64,000 nucleotides of DNA from JARRRD01 sp037381085 (GCA_037381085.1 JARRRD010000008.1:1-64000), one strand, 5' to 3'; positions 8,738 through 17,150 are shown, counted from the first letter of the stretch. Notes: generated by a model not told the origin, from the letters alone. Translations and numbers: made by a program.

Positions 8738-8919
8738 CAGCGGTTGGAAGAGTTTACGTGAGCGACTTTGCCCTCCTTTCGTTGCCGTTCTTGACGAATG
8801 GAGCGTCAAGAAGCCGTGAGTGTCTGAACCCGGAGGGTGAGTTTCACGGCTTTAGCGGAATAAGTTTAGAACGGCAGAAAGAGGGCTCCCCGAGCGAATG
8901 TCAACTCTTCCAACCGCTG
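8738..8919. repeat. 182-base cruciform-like composite inverted repeat inside the efflux operon
   Basis: The outer arms CAGCGGTTGGAAGAGTT (8738-8754) and its exact complement (8903-8919) are 17 bp and perfect. A second stem pairs 8770-8791 with 8868-8886 with one small bulge. Two hairpins fill the centre: TTCTTGACG/CGTCAAGAA (8788-8796, 8804-8812) and GCCGTGA/TCACGGC (8813-8819, 8844-8850). The 3' arm covers the first codons of the next gene. It could be a degenerate miniature transposable element or a structured RNA that controls expression within the operon. Confidence 0.75.
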
Positions 8920-10766
8920 AATATACAATGATTTCTTCCACATCATCGACCGGGCACCTTCTTTCGGGAGAAGAGGACGTCATTGTCGCCAGGGAGGTCA
9001 GCAAGAGCTTCCGGCCGGGGGGCCGTCTCGTTGAGGCCCTCTCACGGGTAAGTATGAAGACGCGCCCCGGGGTCGTCACAGGACTCGTCGGGCCGGACGG
9101 CGCCGGAAAGACGACCCTCATGAGAATACTGGCCGGACTCATAGCCCCGGATTCAGGAGAGGTGACCGTCCTTGGAATGGACACGGCCCGTCAACCTCTG
9201 AAGGTGCAGGCTTCGATAGGCTACATGCCCCAGAGGTTCGGCCTATACGAGGATCTCACGGTGCAGGAAAACATGGACCTCTATGCAGACCTGCAGGGAG
9301 TGCCGGTAGAGTCGCGACAGGAACGATATCCGGAGCTGATGCGCATGACCGGGTTAGGCACTTTCACATCCCGCCTGGCGCGCCGCCTTTCAGGGGGCAT
9401 GAAACAGAAACTCGGCCTCGCCTGCACCCTCATACGTCCGCCGCAACTCCTTCTCCTGGACGAGCCTACCGTAGGCGTTGATCCCGTCTCCCGGAGGGAA
9501 CTCTGGGCGATAGTGGCGCGCCTTGTGCGGGAAGAAGGGATGACGGTCCTTCTGAGCACAGCCTATCTCGACGAGGCGGAACACTGCGGAGAGGTCGTAA
9601 TACTCCATGAGGGGGAGGTCCTCGGATCAGGCCCTCCGGGCAATTTCAGAAGGGAGGTGGAGAACCGCACCTTTGCGGTGAGTGTCGGCGGAATGAAAAA
9701 ACGGGACGTGCAGGAGAGGCTTGCGGGCGCTCCGGCTGTCATCGACGCCGTGATTCAGGGGGACCATGTTCGCCTCGTGGCCCGTACCACTGAGCCTCCC
9801 GATGTCCGCACACTGCTCCCCGGCGCCGAGGATGTGTCCGTTCAGCCTGTTCCGCCCCGCTTCGAAGACGGTTTCATCGCGATGCTCAGGGAGCGACGGG
9901 AGGGTGAAGGCAAAAAAGCCACATCACCCTCCCCTCCATCCCCTCCCTTCAAGGGTGGGGAAATATTACAAGCCTCTTCTCTGGTGGAAAGAGGCGGGGA
10001 AGTGGGGGCTCCAATAATCGAAGTGCATGATGTGAAACGCCGCTTCGGTGATTTTTATGCCGTGAAGGGCATCACGTTCGATGTGAGAAGGGGGGAAATT
10101 TTCGGATTGCTGGGGGCAAACGGCGCCGGAAAGTCCACAACATTCAGGATGCTCTGCGGTCTCCTTCCCTCCAGCGGAGGAAGTCTGCTGGTGGACGGCA
10201 TGGACCTGAGGCATGCCGCAGCGACCGCTCGCGCAAAGATCGGCTACATGTCCCAGAAGTTCTCCCTTTACGGGAACCTCAGCGTGCGTCAGAACCTGGA
10301 TTTCTTCAGCAGCGCCTACGGGCTGACGGGACGGCGACGGTCGGAAAGGATGGCCCTTGTCATTGATCAATTCGAACTATCCGGTTTTGTCGACACCAGG
10401 AGTCTGGACCTTTCGCTCGGCCACAAGCAGAGGCTGGCAATGGCCTGCGCCCTCATGCATGAGCCGGACATCCTCTTCCTCGATGAGCCGACATCGGGTG
10501 TCGACGCACTCGCGCGGCGTGAATTCTGGCACCGCATCAATGACCTTGCCGGTTATGGCGTCACCGTTCTGGTGACCACGCACTTCATGGAAGAGGCCGA
10601 ATATTGCGACCGCCTGGCGATAATGTCCGCAGGCAGGATACTGGCACTGGGGGAACCCGGGGATATCAAGGCTCGCGCCGTCACCGACGAAAACCCTGAA
10701 CCCTCCATGGAGGACGCCTTCGTCAGTCTCATCGAGGCGGACCAGCAGGCTGGAAGCGGCCCATGA
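8898..10766 (+). CDS. double-ATPase ABC transporter protein (YbhF-like)
   Basis: A 622-residue fusion of two ABC ATPase domains that powers the adjacent ABC-2 permeases. Domain 1 has Walker A GPDGAGKTT (65-73), signature LSGGMKQ near 164 and Walker B LLLLDEPTVG near 188. Domain 2 has GANGAGKST near 404, a variant signature LSLGHKQ near 508 and LFLDEPTSG near 530. The linker (about residues 335-365) is proline/glycine-rich low-complexity sequence encoded by an inserted repeat. I chose ATG 8898 as the furthest upstream. ATG 8928 is equally possible, since neither has a convincing Shine-Dalgarno. The stop overlaps the next start by 4 bases. Confidence 0.92.
   Translation: MSTLPTAEYTMISSTSSTGHLLSGEEDVIVAREVSKSFRPGGRLVEALSRVSMKTRPGVVTGLVGPDGAGKTTLMRILAGLIAPDSGEVTVLGMDTARQPLKVQASIGYMPQRFGLYEDLTVQENMDLYADLQGVPVESRQERYPELMRMTGLGTFTSRLARRLSGGMKQKLGLACTLIRPPQLLLLDEPTVGVDPVSRRELWAIVARLVREEGMTVLLSTAYLDEAEHCGEVVILHEGEVLGSGPPGNFRREVENRTFAVSVGGMKKRDVQERLAGAPAVIDAVIQGDHVRLVARTTEPPDVRTLLPGAEDVSVQPVPPRFEDGFIAMLRERREGEGKKATSPSPPSPPFKGGEILQASSLVERGGEVGAPIIEVHDVKRRFGDFYAVKGITFDVRRGEIFGLLGANGAGKSTTFRMLCGLLPSSGGSLLVDGMDLRHAAATARAKIGYMSQKFSLYGNLSVRQNLDFFSSAYGLTGRRRSERMALVIDQFELSGFVDTRSLDLSLGHKQRLAMACALMHEPDILFLDEPTSGVDALARREFWHRINDLAGYGVTVLVTTHFMEEAEYCDRLAIMSAGRILALGEPGDIKARAVTDENPEPSMEDAFVSLIEADQQAGSGP
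9921..10010. repeat. intragenic repeat inserted in frame between two ABC domains
   Basis: This stretch has pyrimidine-rich direct units (CACCCTCCCCTCCATCCCCT), a near-perfect hairpin at 9941-9959 (CCCTCCCTT/AAGGGTGGG) and a second hairpin, CCTCTT/AAGAGG, at 9973-9994. It encodes a low-complexity Ser/Pro/Gly linker. Its style is that of a dispersed intergenic repeat rather than of coding DNA. Confidence 0.6.
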
Positions 10767-11905
10767 AGAAAGACGTGTCACCCCGGGGAGGCGCCGCAAT
10801 GAGGATGCGCGGGCTGGTGCGCAAGGAGTTTTTACAAGTGATGCGCGACCCCAGCAGCATAGCCATCGCCTTCCTGATGCCTGTCGTCCTCCTGCTCCTC
10901 TTCGGCTACGGGGTATCCCTCGATGCGGAGCATGTTCCGATCGCGCTCGTCGTGGAACACCCCGACGCCGACACGGCAAGTTTCACAGGCGTGTTCCGGC
11001 AGTCTCTTTATTTCAGTCCCGTTGACTTCTTCGATATGAGGGCGGCGGAAGATGCGATGAAGAAGGGTCTCGTCGACGGCATCGTACATTTGAGAGAGGA
11101 TTTCAGCCGGCGGCTCAGAACTCCGGGCGGCGCACCTGTCCAGGTCATAGTCAACGGCATCGATGCGAACAATGCAAGACTCATCTCCGGCTATGTGGAA
11201 GGGGCGTGGTCGACGTGGCTCCGTCACATGGCAGGCACTCGGGGAACCTCTTTCGGTGTGCCCGTGCAGGTGGAACAGCGTGTCTGGTTCAACAGTGAGC
11301 TGAGGAGCCGCAACTTCCTCGTGCCCGGCCTGATCGCGGTAATCATGACCCTCATCGGCGCACTTCTCACGGCCCTCGTCATGGCCCGTGAATGGGAGCG
11401 GGGAACCATGGAGGCGCTCATGGTCACTCCCGTTACCATGAGAGAAATACTCCTGGGAAAACTCATTCCTTACTTTGTCCTCGGGATGGGAGGCATGGTC
11501 CTCTCGGTCATCATGGCGGTCTGGCAGTTCGGGGTGCCGCTGAGGGGTTCCCTGCCGGTCCTCTTCATCGCCTCATCGCTGTTCCTCCTCGTTGCGCTGG
11601 GCATGGGCCTTCTCATCTCCACCTTGTCAAAGAACCAGTTTGTGGCCGGCCAAGTTGCCATAATTGTGACCTTTCTTCCCGCCTTTATTCTTTCGGGCTT
11701 CATCTTCGACATCAACAGCATGCCGCTGCCGATCCGGGTATTTACACATGTGATAGCGGCCCGCTATTTCGTGTCCATCCTCCAGACGGTATTTCTCGCC
11801 GGGAACGTATGGCAGGTGCTGCTGCCAAACGCATTTGCCCTTCTGCTTATGGCGGGAATCTTCTTCGGGATAATCCGGCGGAAATCCCGTAAAAGGCTCG
11901 AATAA
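10763..11905 (+). CDS. ABC-2 type permease (YbhS-like), first of pair
   Basis: A 380-residue inner-membrane permease of the ABC-2 family. One N-terminal helix (about residues 25-45) is followed by a ~130-residue extracytoplasmic domain and five or six C-terminal helices (about 180-372). The RSRNFLVPGLIAVIMTL and EWERGTMEALMVTPV segments are typical of this family. It overlaps the ATPase stop by 4 bases (ATGA) and ends directly at the next start, so translation is probably coupled. With its partner it would form the membrane channel for ATP-driven export to the HlyD adaptor. The substrate is unknown. Confidence 0.9.
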   Translation: MKKDVSPRGGAAMRMRGLVRKEFLQVMRDPSSIAIAFLMPVVLLLLFGYGVSLDAEHVPIALVVEHPDADTASFTGVFRQSLYFSPVDFFDMRAAEDAMKKGLVDGIVHLREDFSRRLRTPGGAPVQVIVNGIDANNARLISGYVEGAWSTWLRHMAGTRGTSFGVPVQVEQRVWFNSELRSRNFLVPGLIAVIMTLIGALLTALVMAREWERGTMEALMVTPVTMREILLGKLIPYFVLGMGGMVLSVIMAVWQFGVPLRGSLPVLFIASSLFLLVALGMGLLISTLSKNQFVAGQVAIIVTFLPAFILSGFIFDINSMPLPIRVFTHVIAARYFVSILQTVFLAGNVWQVLLPNAFALLLMAGIFFGIIRRKSRKRLE

Positions 11906-13015
11906 GTGCGAAAGAGAATATTCGCACTAATGATCAAGGAATTCCTGAGCCTGCTCAGGGACAAGAAGAGCCGTGTCGTAGTGGTGGTCCCTCCACTCGT
12001 TCAGTTGATCGTCTTCGGCTACGCAGCAACCTTCGATCTTACACACGTCCCCTACGCGGTTTACAACGAAGACAAAGGGGCTGCTGCGCAGGACCTGCTG
12101 GCGGGCTTCCGGGGCTCACAAAATTTCCGCGAGTCGGCGGTCATCACACATGAAGAGGAGATAAGGCCTCTCATAGACCATGAGAAGGTGCTTCTGGTGC
12201 TGCATGTGGGCCCCACTTTCAGCCGTGACCTTCTTCGCGGCAGGCCGGCTTCCCTTCAGGTCATTATCGACGGGCGAAATTCAAATACCGCAATGCTCGC
12301 ACTCAATTACGTAAACAGCATCGTCCAGAGTTTCAATGAGAGGTGGGCGAGAGAGCACGGGCGGCGTGGACCACCGGCAAGGCTTGTGACGCGCGCATGG
12401 TTCAACCCCAACCTCGAAAGCCGCTGGTTCATAGTACCCGGCATAGCCGGTCTGCTGACGCTCGTCGTCACCATGCTGGTTACGGCCCTGTCAATTGCAC
12501 GTGAAAGGGAGCAGGGCACCTTTGACCAGCTGCTTGTTACCCCATACCGGCCCGTGGAGATACTCATGGGCAAGGCCCTTCCCGGCTTCATCATAGGGAC
12601 CTTCGAGGCGACGGTCATAATACTGGCCGCAGTCTTCTGGTTCAGGGTGCCTCTCCTTGGAAGTTTAATAGCTCTCTATACCGGCGTGGCCCTGTTCCTT
12701 CTTTCGGCCGTAGGGGTGGGACTTATGATCTCGTCCCTCGCCGTGACGCAGCAGCAAGGCCTGCTGGGGGCGTTTCTCTTCCTCGTCCCCGCTGTGATCC
12801 TTTCAGGTTTCACCACCCCGATTGCCAATATGCCGCGGGCCATACAGTACATTACTCTCCTTAATCCCATGCGCTACTTCATGGTCGTGCTCAGGGACGT
12901 ATTCCTGAAAGGTTCCCCCTTCCATCTCCTTATCGGCCAGTTCTGGCCGATGGCCGCGATAGGCATCGTGAGTCTTGCCGCAGCCGGGTGGCTCTTCCGG
13001 CACCGCATGTATTAG
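11906..13015 (+). CDS. ABC-2 type permease (YbhR-like), second of pair
   Basis: A 369-residue ABC-2 permease with the same layout as the preceding protein: an N-terminal helix near residues 22-40, an extracytoplasmic domain, and five or six C-terminal helices. It contains ESRWFIVPGIAGLLTLVVTML and EREQGTFDQLLVTPY, the counterpart segments of its neighbour, so the two are likely ancient duplicates forming a heterodimer. It starts with GTG immediately after the TAA of the upstream gene. It is the last ABC gene of the operon and is followed 57 bases later by an MFS gene. Confidence 0.9.
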   Translation: MRKRIFALMIKEFLSLLRDKKSRVVVVVPPLVQLIVFGYAATFDLTHVPYAVYNEDKGAAAQDLLAGFRGSQNFRESAVITHEEEIRPLIDHEKVLLVLHVGPTFSRDLLRGRPASLQVIIDGRNSNTAMLALNYVNSIVQSFNERWAREHGRRGPPARLVTRAWFNPNLESRWFIVPGIAGLLTLVVTMLVTALSIAREREQGTFDQLLVTPYRPVEILMGKALPGFIIGTFEATVIILAAVFWFRVPLLGSLIALYTGVALFLLSAVGVGLMISSLAVTQQQGLLGAFLFLVPAVILSGFTTPIANMPRAIQYITLLNPMRYFMVVLRDVFLKGSPFHLLIGQFWPMAAIGIVSLAAAGWLFRHRMY

Positions 13016-13072
13016 ACTATCTTAAACGTATCTTCTCTCCGGAAGTCATGCCTCTGTGCCCGGGAGTATCTG

Positions 13073-14287
13073 ATGGTGAAGTCTCTTGAAAGAATCGGTG
13101 CAAACAAGGTAGTCCTCGCCCTGTCGGCGGCCAGGATGGGCGATGCGGTGGGGAACAGCATTCTTTTCGTCATCATCCCCCTTTACGTAGCCAAGCTGCC
13201 GGCGCCATGGTTTCCTCTTCCGGAGACAGTCCGCGCGGGACTCCTCATATCTCTCTACGGCCTTGTGAACGCCCTGCTTCAGCCCTTTGCCGGTGCAATG
13301 GCCGACAGGCTCAACAGGCGTAAGGTCTTCATTCAGGGAGGGCTGATCCTGATGGGCCTAAGCACCTTCGGTTACGTCTTTGCGAGCCGCTTTACGGATA
13401 TCCTCGTACTGAGGATACTCCAGGGAGTCGGACTGGCCTTCACCGTAACAGCCTCAATGGCCATAATGGCGATATCCACCGAAAAGAAGACACGCGGCGG
13501 GGCGATGGGGGTATTCAGCACATCCAGAATGCTGGGCCTGTCCGCCGGGCCACTTCTGGGCGGATACCTCTATGATAACTTCGGCTTCAACGCGTCGTTC
13601 TACGCAGGCACCGCCTTCGTGGTCATCGGGATTGTACTTGTGCAGCTCTGGATCAAAGAAGTGCGGGTCCCGGTGAGTACAACCATTGAAAAATCGGCCT
13701 TCAAGGTTATCGACCGCAAACTGCTCACTCCTGGCATCGTCGGAGCCGGTATCGCCATATTCATCATGGCGGCCGCCTTTTCGATGATAACCCCACTGGA
13801 AAAACAGTTCAACATACGTCTGAACGAATCCGCCTTCGATTTCGCAATAGCATTCAGCGCCGTTATGTTCAGCAGGCTCCTGTTCCAGATCCCGGTGGGG
13901 CGGCTGTCCGACCGCCTCGGCCGCAAGCCCCTGATTATCGCGGGACTGATACTGATGGCCCCGGTGACAGGCCTCCTCGGAGAGGCCGGGACCACCCTTC
14001 AGCTCATCGGTCTGCGCGTCGTACAGGGGATAGGCTCCGCCGGCATCGCGGCCCCCGCCATGGCCCTTGCCGCGGACCTGTCAAAGGCCGGCGGGGAGGG
14101 GCGGCAGATGAGTATCACCACCATGGGTTTCGGCCTCGGCATTTCAGTCGGCCCTCTGCTGGCCGGGGTACTGGCAGTCTTTTCCTGGAGACTGCCCTTT
14201 ATCATCGTGGGCATCATGCTGTTGGCCGGCGTCTGGGTCATTCATCGTTACGTTCCTGAAACGGTTGTCCGCCGCCGGGACCGCTGA
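13073..14287 (+). CDS. MFS transporter
   Basis: A 404-residue major facilitator with about 12 hydrophobic segments in two halves. The loop 2-3 signature appears as GAMADRLNRRKV near residues 77-88 and its second-half counterpart as GRLSDRLGRKPL near 282-293. MFS proteins exchange or expel small molecules with protons. The best resemblance is to drug-efflux-type members, but the substrate is not readable. It is 57 bases downstream of the ABC permease on the same strand, so it may extend the efflux operon. Confidence 0.9.
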   Translation: MVKSLERIGANKVVLALSAARMGDAVGNSILFVIIPLYVAKLPAPWFPLPETVRAGLLISLYGLVNALLQPFAGAMADRLNRRKVFIQGGLILMGLSTFGYVFASRFTDILVLRILQGVGLAFTVTASMAIMAISTEKKTRGGAMGVFSTSRMLGLSAGPLLGGYLYDNFGFNASFYAGTAFVVIGIVLVQLWIKEVRVPVSTTIEKSAFKVIDRKLLTPGIVGAGIAIFIMAAAFSMITPLEKQFNIRLNESAFDFAIAFSAVMFSRLLFQIPVGRLSDRLGRKPLIIAGLILMAPVTGLLGEAGTTLQLIGLRVVQGIGSAGIAAPAMALAADLSKAGGEGRQMSITTMGFGLGISVGPLLAGVLAVFSWRLPFIIVGIMLLAGVWVIHRYVPETVVRRRDR

Positions 14288-14427
14288 ACTATTTCTCAGT
14301 TTCGAATACATTCGGGATTGAACGTAAATCGAGGAGCACAGGAAAGCCGGTCAGAGGAAGTTGATAAATCCGGAGAGCACCGGCAAGAGGGTTATCTGAT
14401 CGTTCTTGATGTGCGGGAATTTCAAGA

Positions 14428-14455
14428 TTGACTTTTTTGTCCATTGGCCTAGAAT
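14428..14455 (+). promoter_or_regulatory. strong sigma-70-like promoter giving a near-leaderless PilZ transcript
   Basis: TTGACT (14428-14433) and TAGAAT (14450-14455) are separated by 16 bases. Only 6 bases lie between the -10 box and the ATG at 14462, so the predicted transcript starts at or beside the start codon. There is no Shine-Dalgarno, which agrees with leaderless translation. Confidence 0.6.
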
Positions 14456-14461
14456 TGTACT

Positions 14462-14851
14462 ATGCGCAAGCGGAAAAGGTACCCCATATTCGCATCTGCC
14501 GTAATCAAGGGCAAGGATAAGCGTGTTTCCGCCCCGACGGAGACCATGATCGCCATCGCCAATATCTCCCGCACGGGTCTGGGTCTTTATTCTTATACGC
14601 CCATCGGTGAAGGCACAGTCGTTTCTCTTGACATCGCCTTTTCCGCCCATGGGAAGAAGGAGCGGCACGATACCGTCAGGGGCAGGGTCGTATGGGAAAC
14701 GAAAAAAGGGGCACTCTATTTTGCCGGTGTTTCCCTGGATAAGAACTTGAGCCCTTCCGGACAGCCCTTCCTGTATGCATATCTACGGAAAATCATGCGC
14801 AAGAGCAAGGACGAAGAAGACCCGGCTGCCCGACGCCGCCTCGGAGGTTGA
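14462..14851 (+). CDS. PilZ-domain protein, likely c-di-GMP receptor
   Basis: A 129-residue single-domain PilZ protein. The c-di-GMP-binding arginine motif is at the N-terminus (RKRKRYP, residues 2-8) and the second motif, in the form ANISRTGLG, at 33-41. A six-stranded barrel follows, including GRVVWETKKG near 77 and FAGVSLD near 90. PilZ proteins bind c-di-GMP and alter motility, exopolysaccharide or enzyme activity. The partner is unknown. Two diguanylate cyclase or phosphodiesterase genes in this window (49999-51858 and 54241-55872) could supply the signal. The -10 box sits so close to the start that the mRNA is predicted to be leaderless. Confidence 0.85.
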   Translation: MRKRKRYPIFASAVIKGKDKRVSAPTETMIAIANISRTGLGLYSYTPIGEGTVVSLDIAFSAHGKKERHDTVRGRVVWETKKGALYFAGVSLDKNLSPSGQPFLYAYLRKIMRKSKDEEDPAARRRLGG

Positions 14852-14956
14852 CCGCTCCCCTCTTACCTGGGGACCGGATTGGTGATAAGATTGATCTATG
14901 GAGATTTATTAGGCCACTCTGGCCAAACTTACTCACGAGGATAAAGGAGGCAGGTC

Positions 14957-15709
14957 ATGAGAAAGGTTTCTTTGGGAGTGTTGGTTGTCGGATTGGTTCT
15001 GGCCCTGGGCCTGAACGTGGCAGATGCGCAGCCGAAACCCTCCGCGGGGGGAATGGGTGGAGACCTTGCGGGCAGATGCGGGGGTATGATAGGCCCGGGT
15101 ATGATGCGGGGTCCGATGATGGGTGGAGGCGGCCGCATGATGGGTCCGGGCATGACGGGAGGTCCCATGGGAAGATGTGGACGCATGACGGGCGCCTGCA
15201 ATTGCGGTATGACCGGCAAAGGCATGATGGGCCGTCACATGGGGATGAAGGGTGAGATGGGCATGTCAGGCATGCATCATCGCCTCTGGCACTATATTAT
15301 GAGCCTCGACCTTGATCAGAAGCAGAAGGCCGGGATCTGGAAAATCAAGACCGGCCTGATGAAGGACATGATTCGAAAAAAGGCGGACCTGCGGATTGCC
15401 GCGCTGGACCTCCATGAACTCCTGCATGCCGATAAGGTGGATATGAATCAGGTCAAGGCAAAGGTAAAAGAAATGGAAGGCCTGAAGTCATCCATGCTCC
15501 TTTCGGGCATAGAAGCCGCCGAGGCAGTTAAATCGAAGTTGACCGCTGAACAGAGGACAAAACTGGAAGACATGATGGAGAGTCCGCCGAGATGCATCAT
15601 GATGGGTGAGGGCATGACGAGTGGGAGCATGACCGATGAGGACATGTCCGGTGACGATATGATGGGTGATAACGGCATGATGGGACGAGCACCTCAATCG
15701 TCCGATTAA
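14957..15709 (+). CDS. Met/Gly-rich periplasmic Spy/CpxP-like protein
   Basis: A 250-residue exported protein. Residues 1-25 are a signal peptide (ends VADAQ). About residues 30-110 are rich in Met, Gly, Arg and some Cys/His (repeated MMGxG-type units). A helical core at ~112-205 (LDLDQKQKAGIWKIK to LTAEQRTKLEDMM) carries the paired LTxxQ-like motifs of the Spy/CpxP periplasmic stress family. The Met-rich style returns at the C-terminus (SMTDEDMSGDDMMGD). This make-up suggests binding of copper or other soft metals, or chaperone action in the periplasm. A strong AAAGGAGG precedes the ATG. A 24-codon membrane peptide gene follows. Confidence 0.7.
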   Translation: MRKVSLGVLVVGLVLALGLNVADAQPKPSAGGMGGDLAGRCGGMIGPGMMRGPMMGGGGRMMGPGMTGGPMGRCGRMTGACNCGMTGKGMMGRHMGMKGEMGMSGMHHRLWHYIMSLDLDQKQKAGIWKIKTGLMKDMIRKKADLRIAALDLHELLHADKVDMNQVKAKVKEMEGLKSSMLLSGIEAAEAVKSKLTAEQRTKLEDMMESPPRCIMMGEGMTSGSMTDEDMSGDDMMGDNGMMGRAPQSSD

Positions 15710-15848
15710 GGCCGGTCGGAGGGCGCGGCACCGCAAGACCGCTGAAGAGGACGGAAGGTGGCGGGAAATGGTTAATTTCTCCGTCTCCCGCAGTCTTCTC
15801 AACGGACTTCGCCCCCCCTTAATAACATTTGAAGGAGGGAGGTTGAAT

Positions 15849-15923
15849 ATGGGCACGGGGCTGAGAATAGGCGCGTTCGTTGTTGCAGCCGTAGCACTCG
15901 TCACCGCCTTTACCGGTTTTTGA
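15849..15923 (+). CDS. 24-residue single-helix membrane peptide
   Basis: A short frame with an exceptionally strong ribosome-binding site (AGGAGGGAGG, 6 bases before ATG). It encodes MGTGLRIG followed by a hydrophobic helix (FVVAAVALVTAFTGF). The codons are sensible and the gene ends just before a hairpin terminator. It is too short for routine gene callers. It may be a small membrane regulator or toxin-like peptide, or a partner of the upstream Met-rich protein. I do not recognise it. Confidence 0.5.
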   Translation: MGTGLRIGAFVVAAVALVTAFTGF

Positions 15924-15967
15924 CCGCTCTGGGCGGTGCTCGGGATCAGCACCCACAAGGAACACTG

Positions 15968-15991
15968 AGGCTGAGCTTTCCGGCTCAGCCT
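15968..15991 (+). terminator. hairpin between convergent genes
   Basis: AGGCTGAGC pairs perfectly with GCTCAGCCT across the 6-base loop TTTCCG (9 bp). It lies between the plus-strand peptide gene and the minus-strand HAD gene. There is no T-run on either side, so it is a terminator-like hairpin rather than a textbook intrinsic terminator. Confidence 0.5.
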
Positions 15992-16599
15992 TAAAGCGAG
16001 AGCCCAAATTCCGAAAGCGCACGGGCGGTCGCCGCGTAGTCCACGTGATGGATGCCTTTGACGCCAAGGCCTCGCGCCACTTCGACGTAGAGGGCCCTGT
16101 CGTCGATATAGACTACGCTTTCAGGACGCACCTGCGCCGTGTCCAGGGCGATGTGGTAGATATCCTCGTCCGGTTTCCTGAAATGGACAAAGCAGGATAC
16201 GATGAAGAAATCCATGAATTCACCCAGACCGTGATCCATGAGGCGCCGCTCTGTCAACTCCCGCCCTTCATTACTGACGGCAACGACTTTGACGCCGCAT
16301 TTCTTCTTCAGTTCGCGGAACAGGCCGATCATCTCCGGATATGGTTTTGTCCGGAACATGAATTCCTTGAAATCATGTCGCGAGAAAGACCTCTTCTCAT
16401 AAAAAACGACACGATCGAGGTAAGTGTCCAGGCTGAGCTTTCCTTCTTCGTAGGTGTCAAAGGTCAGATGGTGCCTGTCGTTGAGCTCATCGATGTCAAG
16501 ACCGAACAGATCGGCGGCCCTCTTCCGTTTCTCGCGACCCCAACCGTTTTCGAGCATAACGCCCCCGATATCCAGAAACAATGCCTTGACAGGTTGCAT
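15991..16599 (-). CDS. HAD-superfamily hydrolase (HAD-IA type)
   Basis: A 202-residue phosphatase-like protein. Motif I is FLDIGGVM with Asp10; the usual second Asp is Gly, as in some HAD-IA members. A helical cap follows (about 20-85), then motif II VVAVSNEGRE near 110-119, motif III Lys in FRKPDEDIY near 140 and motif IV VYIDDRALYV near 167. It is likely a cytoplasmic phosphatase or dehalogenase-like enzyme of unknown substrate. It is convergent with the Met-rich gene pair and ends at the shared hairpin. Loss of the second motif-I aspartate could reduce classic phosphatase activity. Confidence 0.8.
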   Translation of the reverse strand: MQPVKALFLDIGGVMLENGWGREKRKRAADLFGLDIDELNDRHHLTFDTYEEGKLSLDTYLDRVVFYEKRSFSRHDFKEFMFRTKPYPEMIGLFRELKKKCGVKVVAVSNEGRELTERRLMDHGLGEFMDFFIVSCFVHFRKPDEDIYHIALDTAQVRPESVVYIDDRALYVEVARGLGVKGIHHVDYAATARALSEFGLSL

Positions 16600-16736
16600 G
16601 GAGATCCGTCCTACACTAGTTCAGTGGTGCCGGCGGCCCGTCAGGCAGGTCAAGGCCGGCCTTACCGTCAAAAACATGCGAATCTGCAGAGGCCTTATCC
16701 GCTGCGCCGGTCGCCTGCTCATTTTGCGGCATCCTG

Positions 16737-17150
16737 TTATGAAAGGAGGGTTGAGAACTGATTGTGATGGTCCTCTTCCTGGGCAAGTATGCCTTCGAAC
16801 AGCTTCCGGGTGACCACATCACCTTCCTTGGCAGCGAGGGCAACTATCTCCTTATAAAGCTTGATAGCACCTTCTTCGGCCTTCTTGTCGAGCTTCAGCA
16901 TCTCCTGGGCGGTTGTACCGACGGTTATCGGGGTCGGCTTTGTCGTTACCTTCCCCCCGAGATAGTCGAGCCTCTCCGCTATCTCTTCGGCATGTTTCAT
17001 CTCGACTATCGCTATGTTCTTGAAGACGCCTCCAACGGATTCGGCGTTGATGCCCGTTATCGTCACATGCTGCCACATGTACTGAACGCTTACCTGCAGT
17101 TCCATCGCGATCGCCTCATTGAGTTTGTCCTGTAGTTTCTTGCTCGCCAT
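16737..17150 (-). CDS. ferritin-like (bacterioferritin/Dps-type fold) protein
   Basis: A 137-residue four-helix-bundle protein. It carries the di-iron ligand pattern of ferritins: Glu17 in helix 1, E50xxH53 in helix 2 (IVEMKHAEE), a glutamate in helix 3 (EEGAIKLYKE near 92-101) and ExxH in helix 4 (QEEDHHNQF near 124-132). It is shorter than bacterioferritin (~157 residues). It probably binds iron or another metal for storage or oxidative protection. The start ATG follows a clear GGAGGTCG. A promoter with an internal inverted repeat lies upstream at 17231-17258. Confidence 0.82.
   Translation of the reverse strand: MASKKLQDKLNEAIAMELQVSVQYMWQHVTITGINAESVGGVFKNIAIVEMKHAEEIAERLDYLGGKVTTKPTPITVGTTAQEMLKLDKKAEEGAIKLYKEIVALAAKEGDVVTRKLFEGILAQEEDHHNQFSTLLS

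Noticed and set aside
8738..8919. Integron attC site
   Set aside because: The outer arms have GTTGGAA at the left and TTCCAAC at the right, the reverse of the RYYYAAC...GTTRRRY order, and no integrase is nearby.
16737..17150. Dps instead of a bacterioferritin-like protein
   Set aside because: It has in-helix E...ExxH...ExxH ligands of the ferritin di-iron type; Dps places ligands at the dimer interface.
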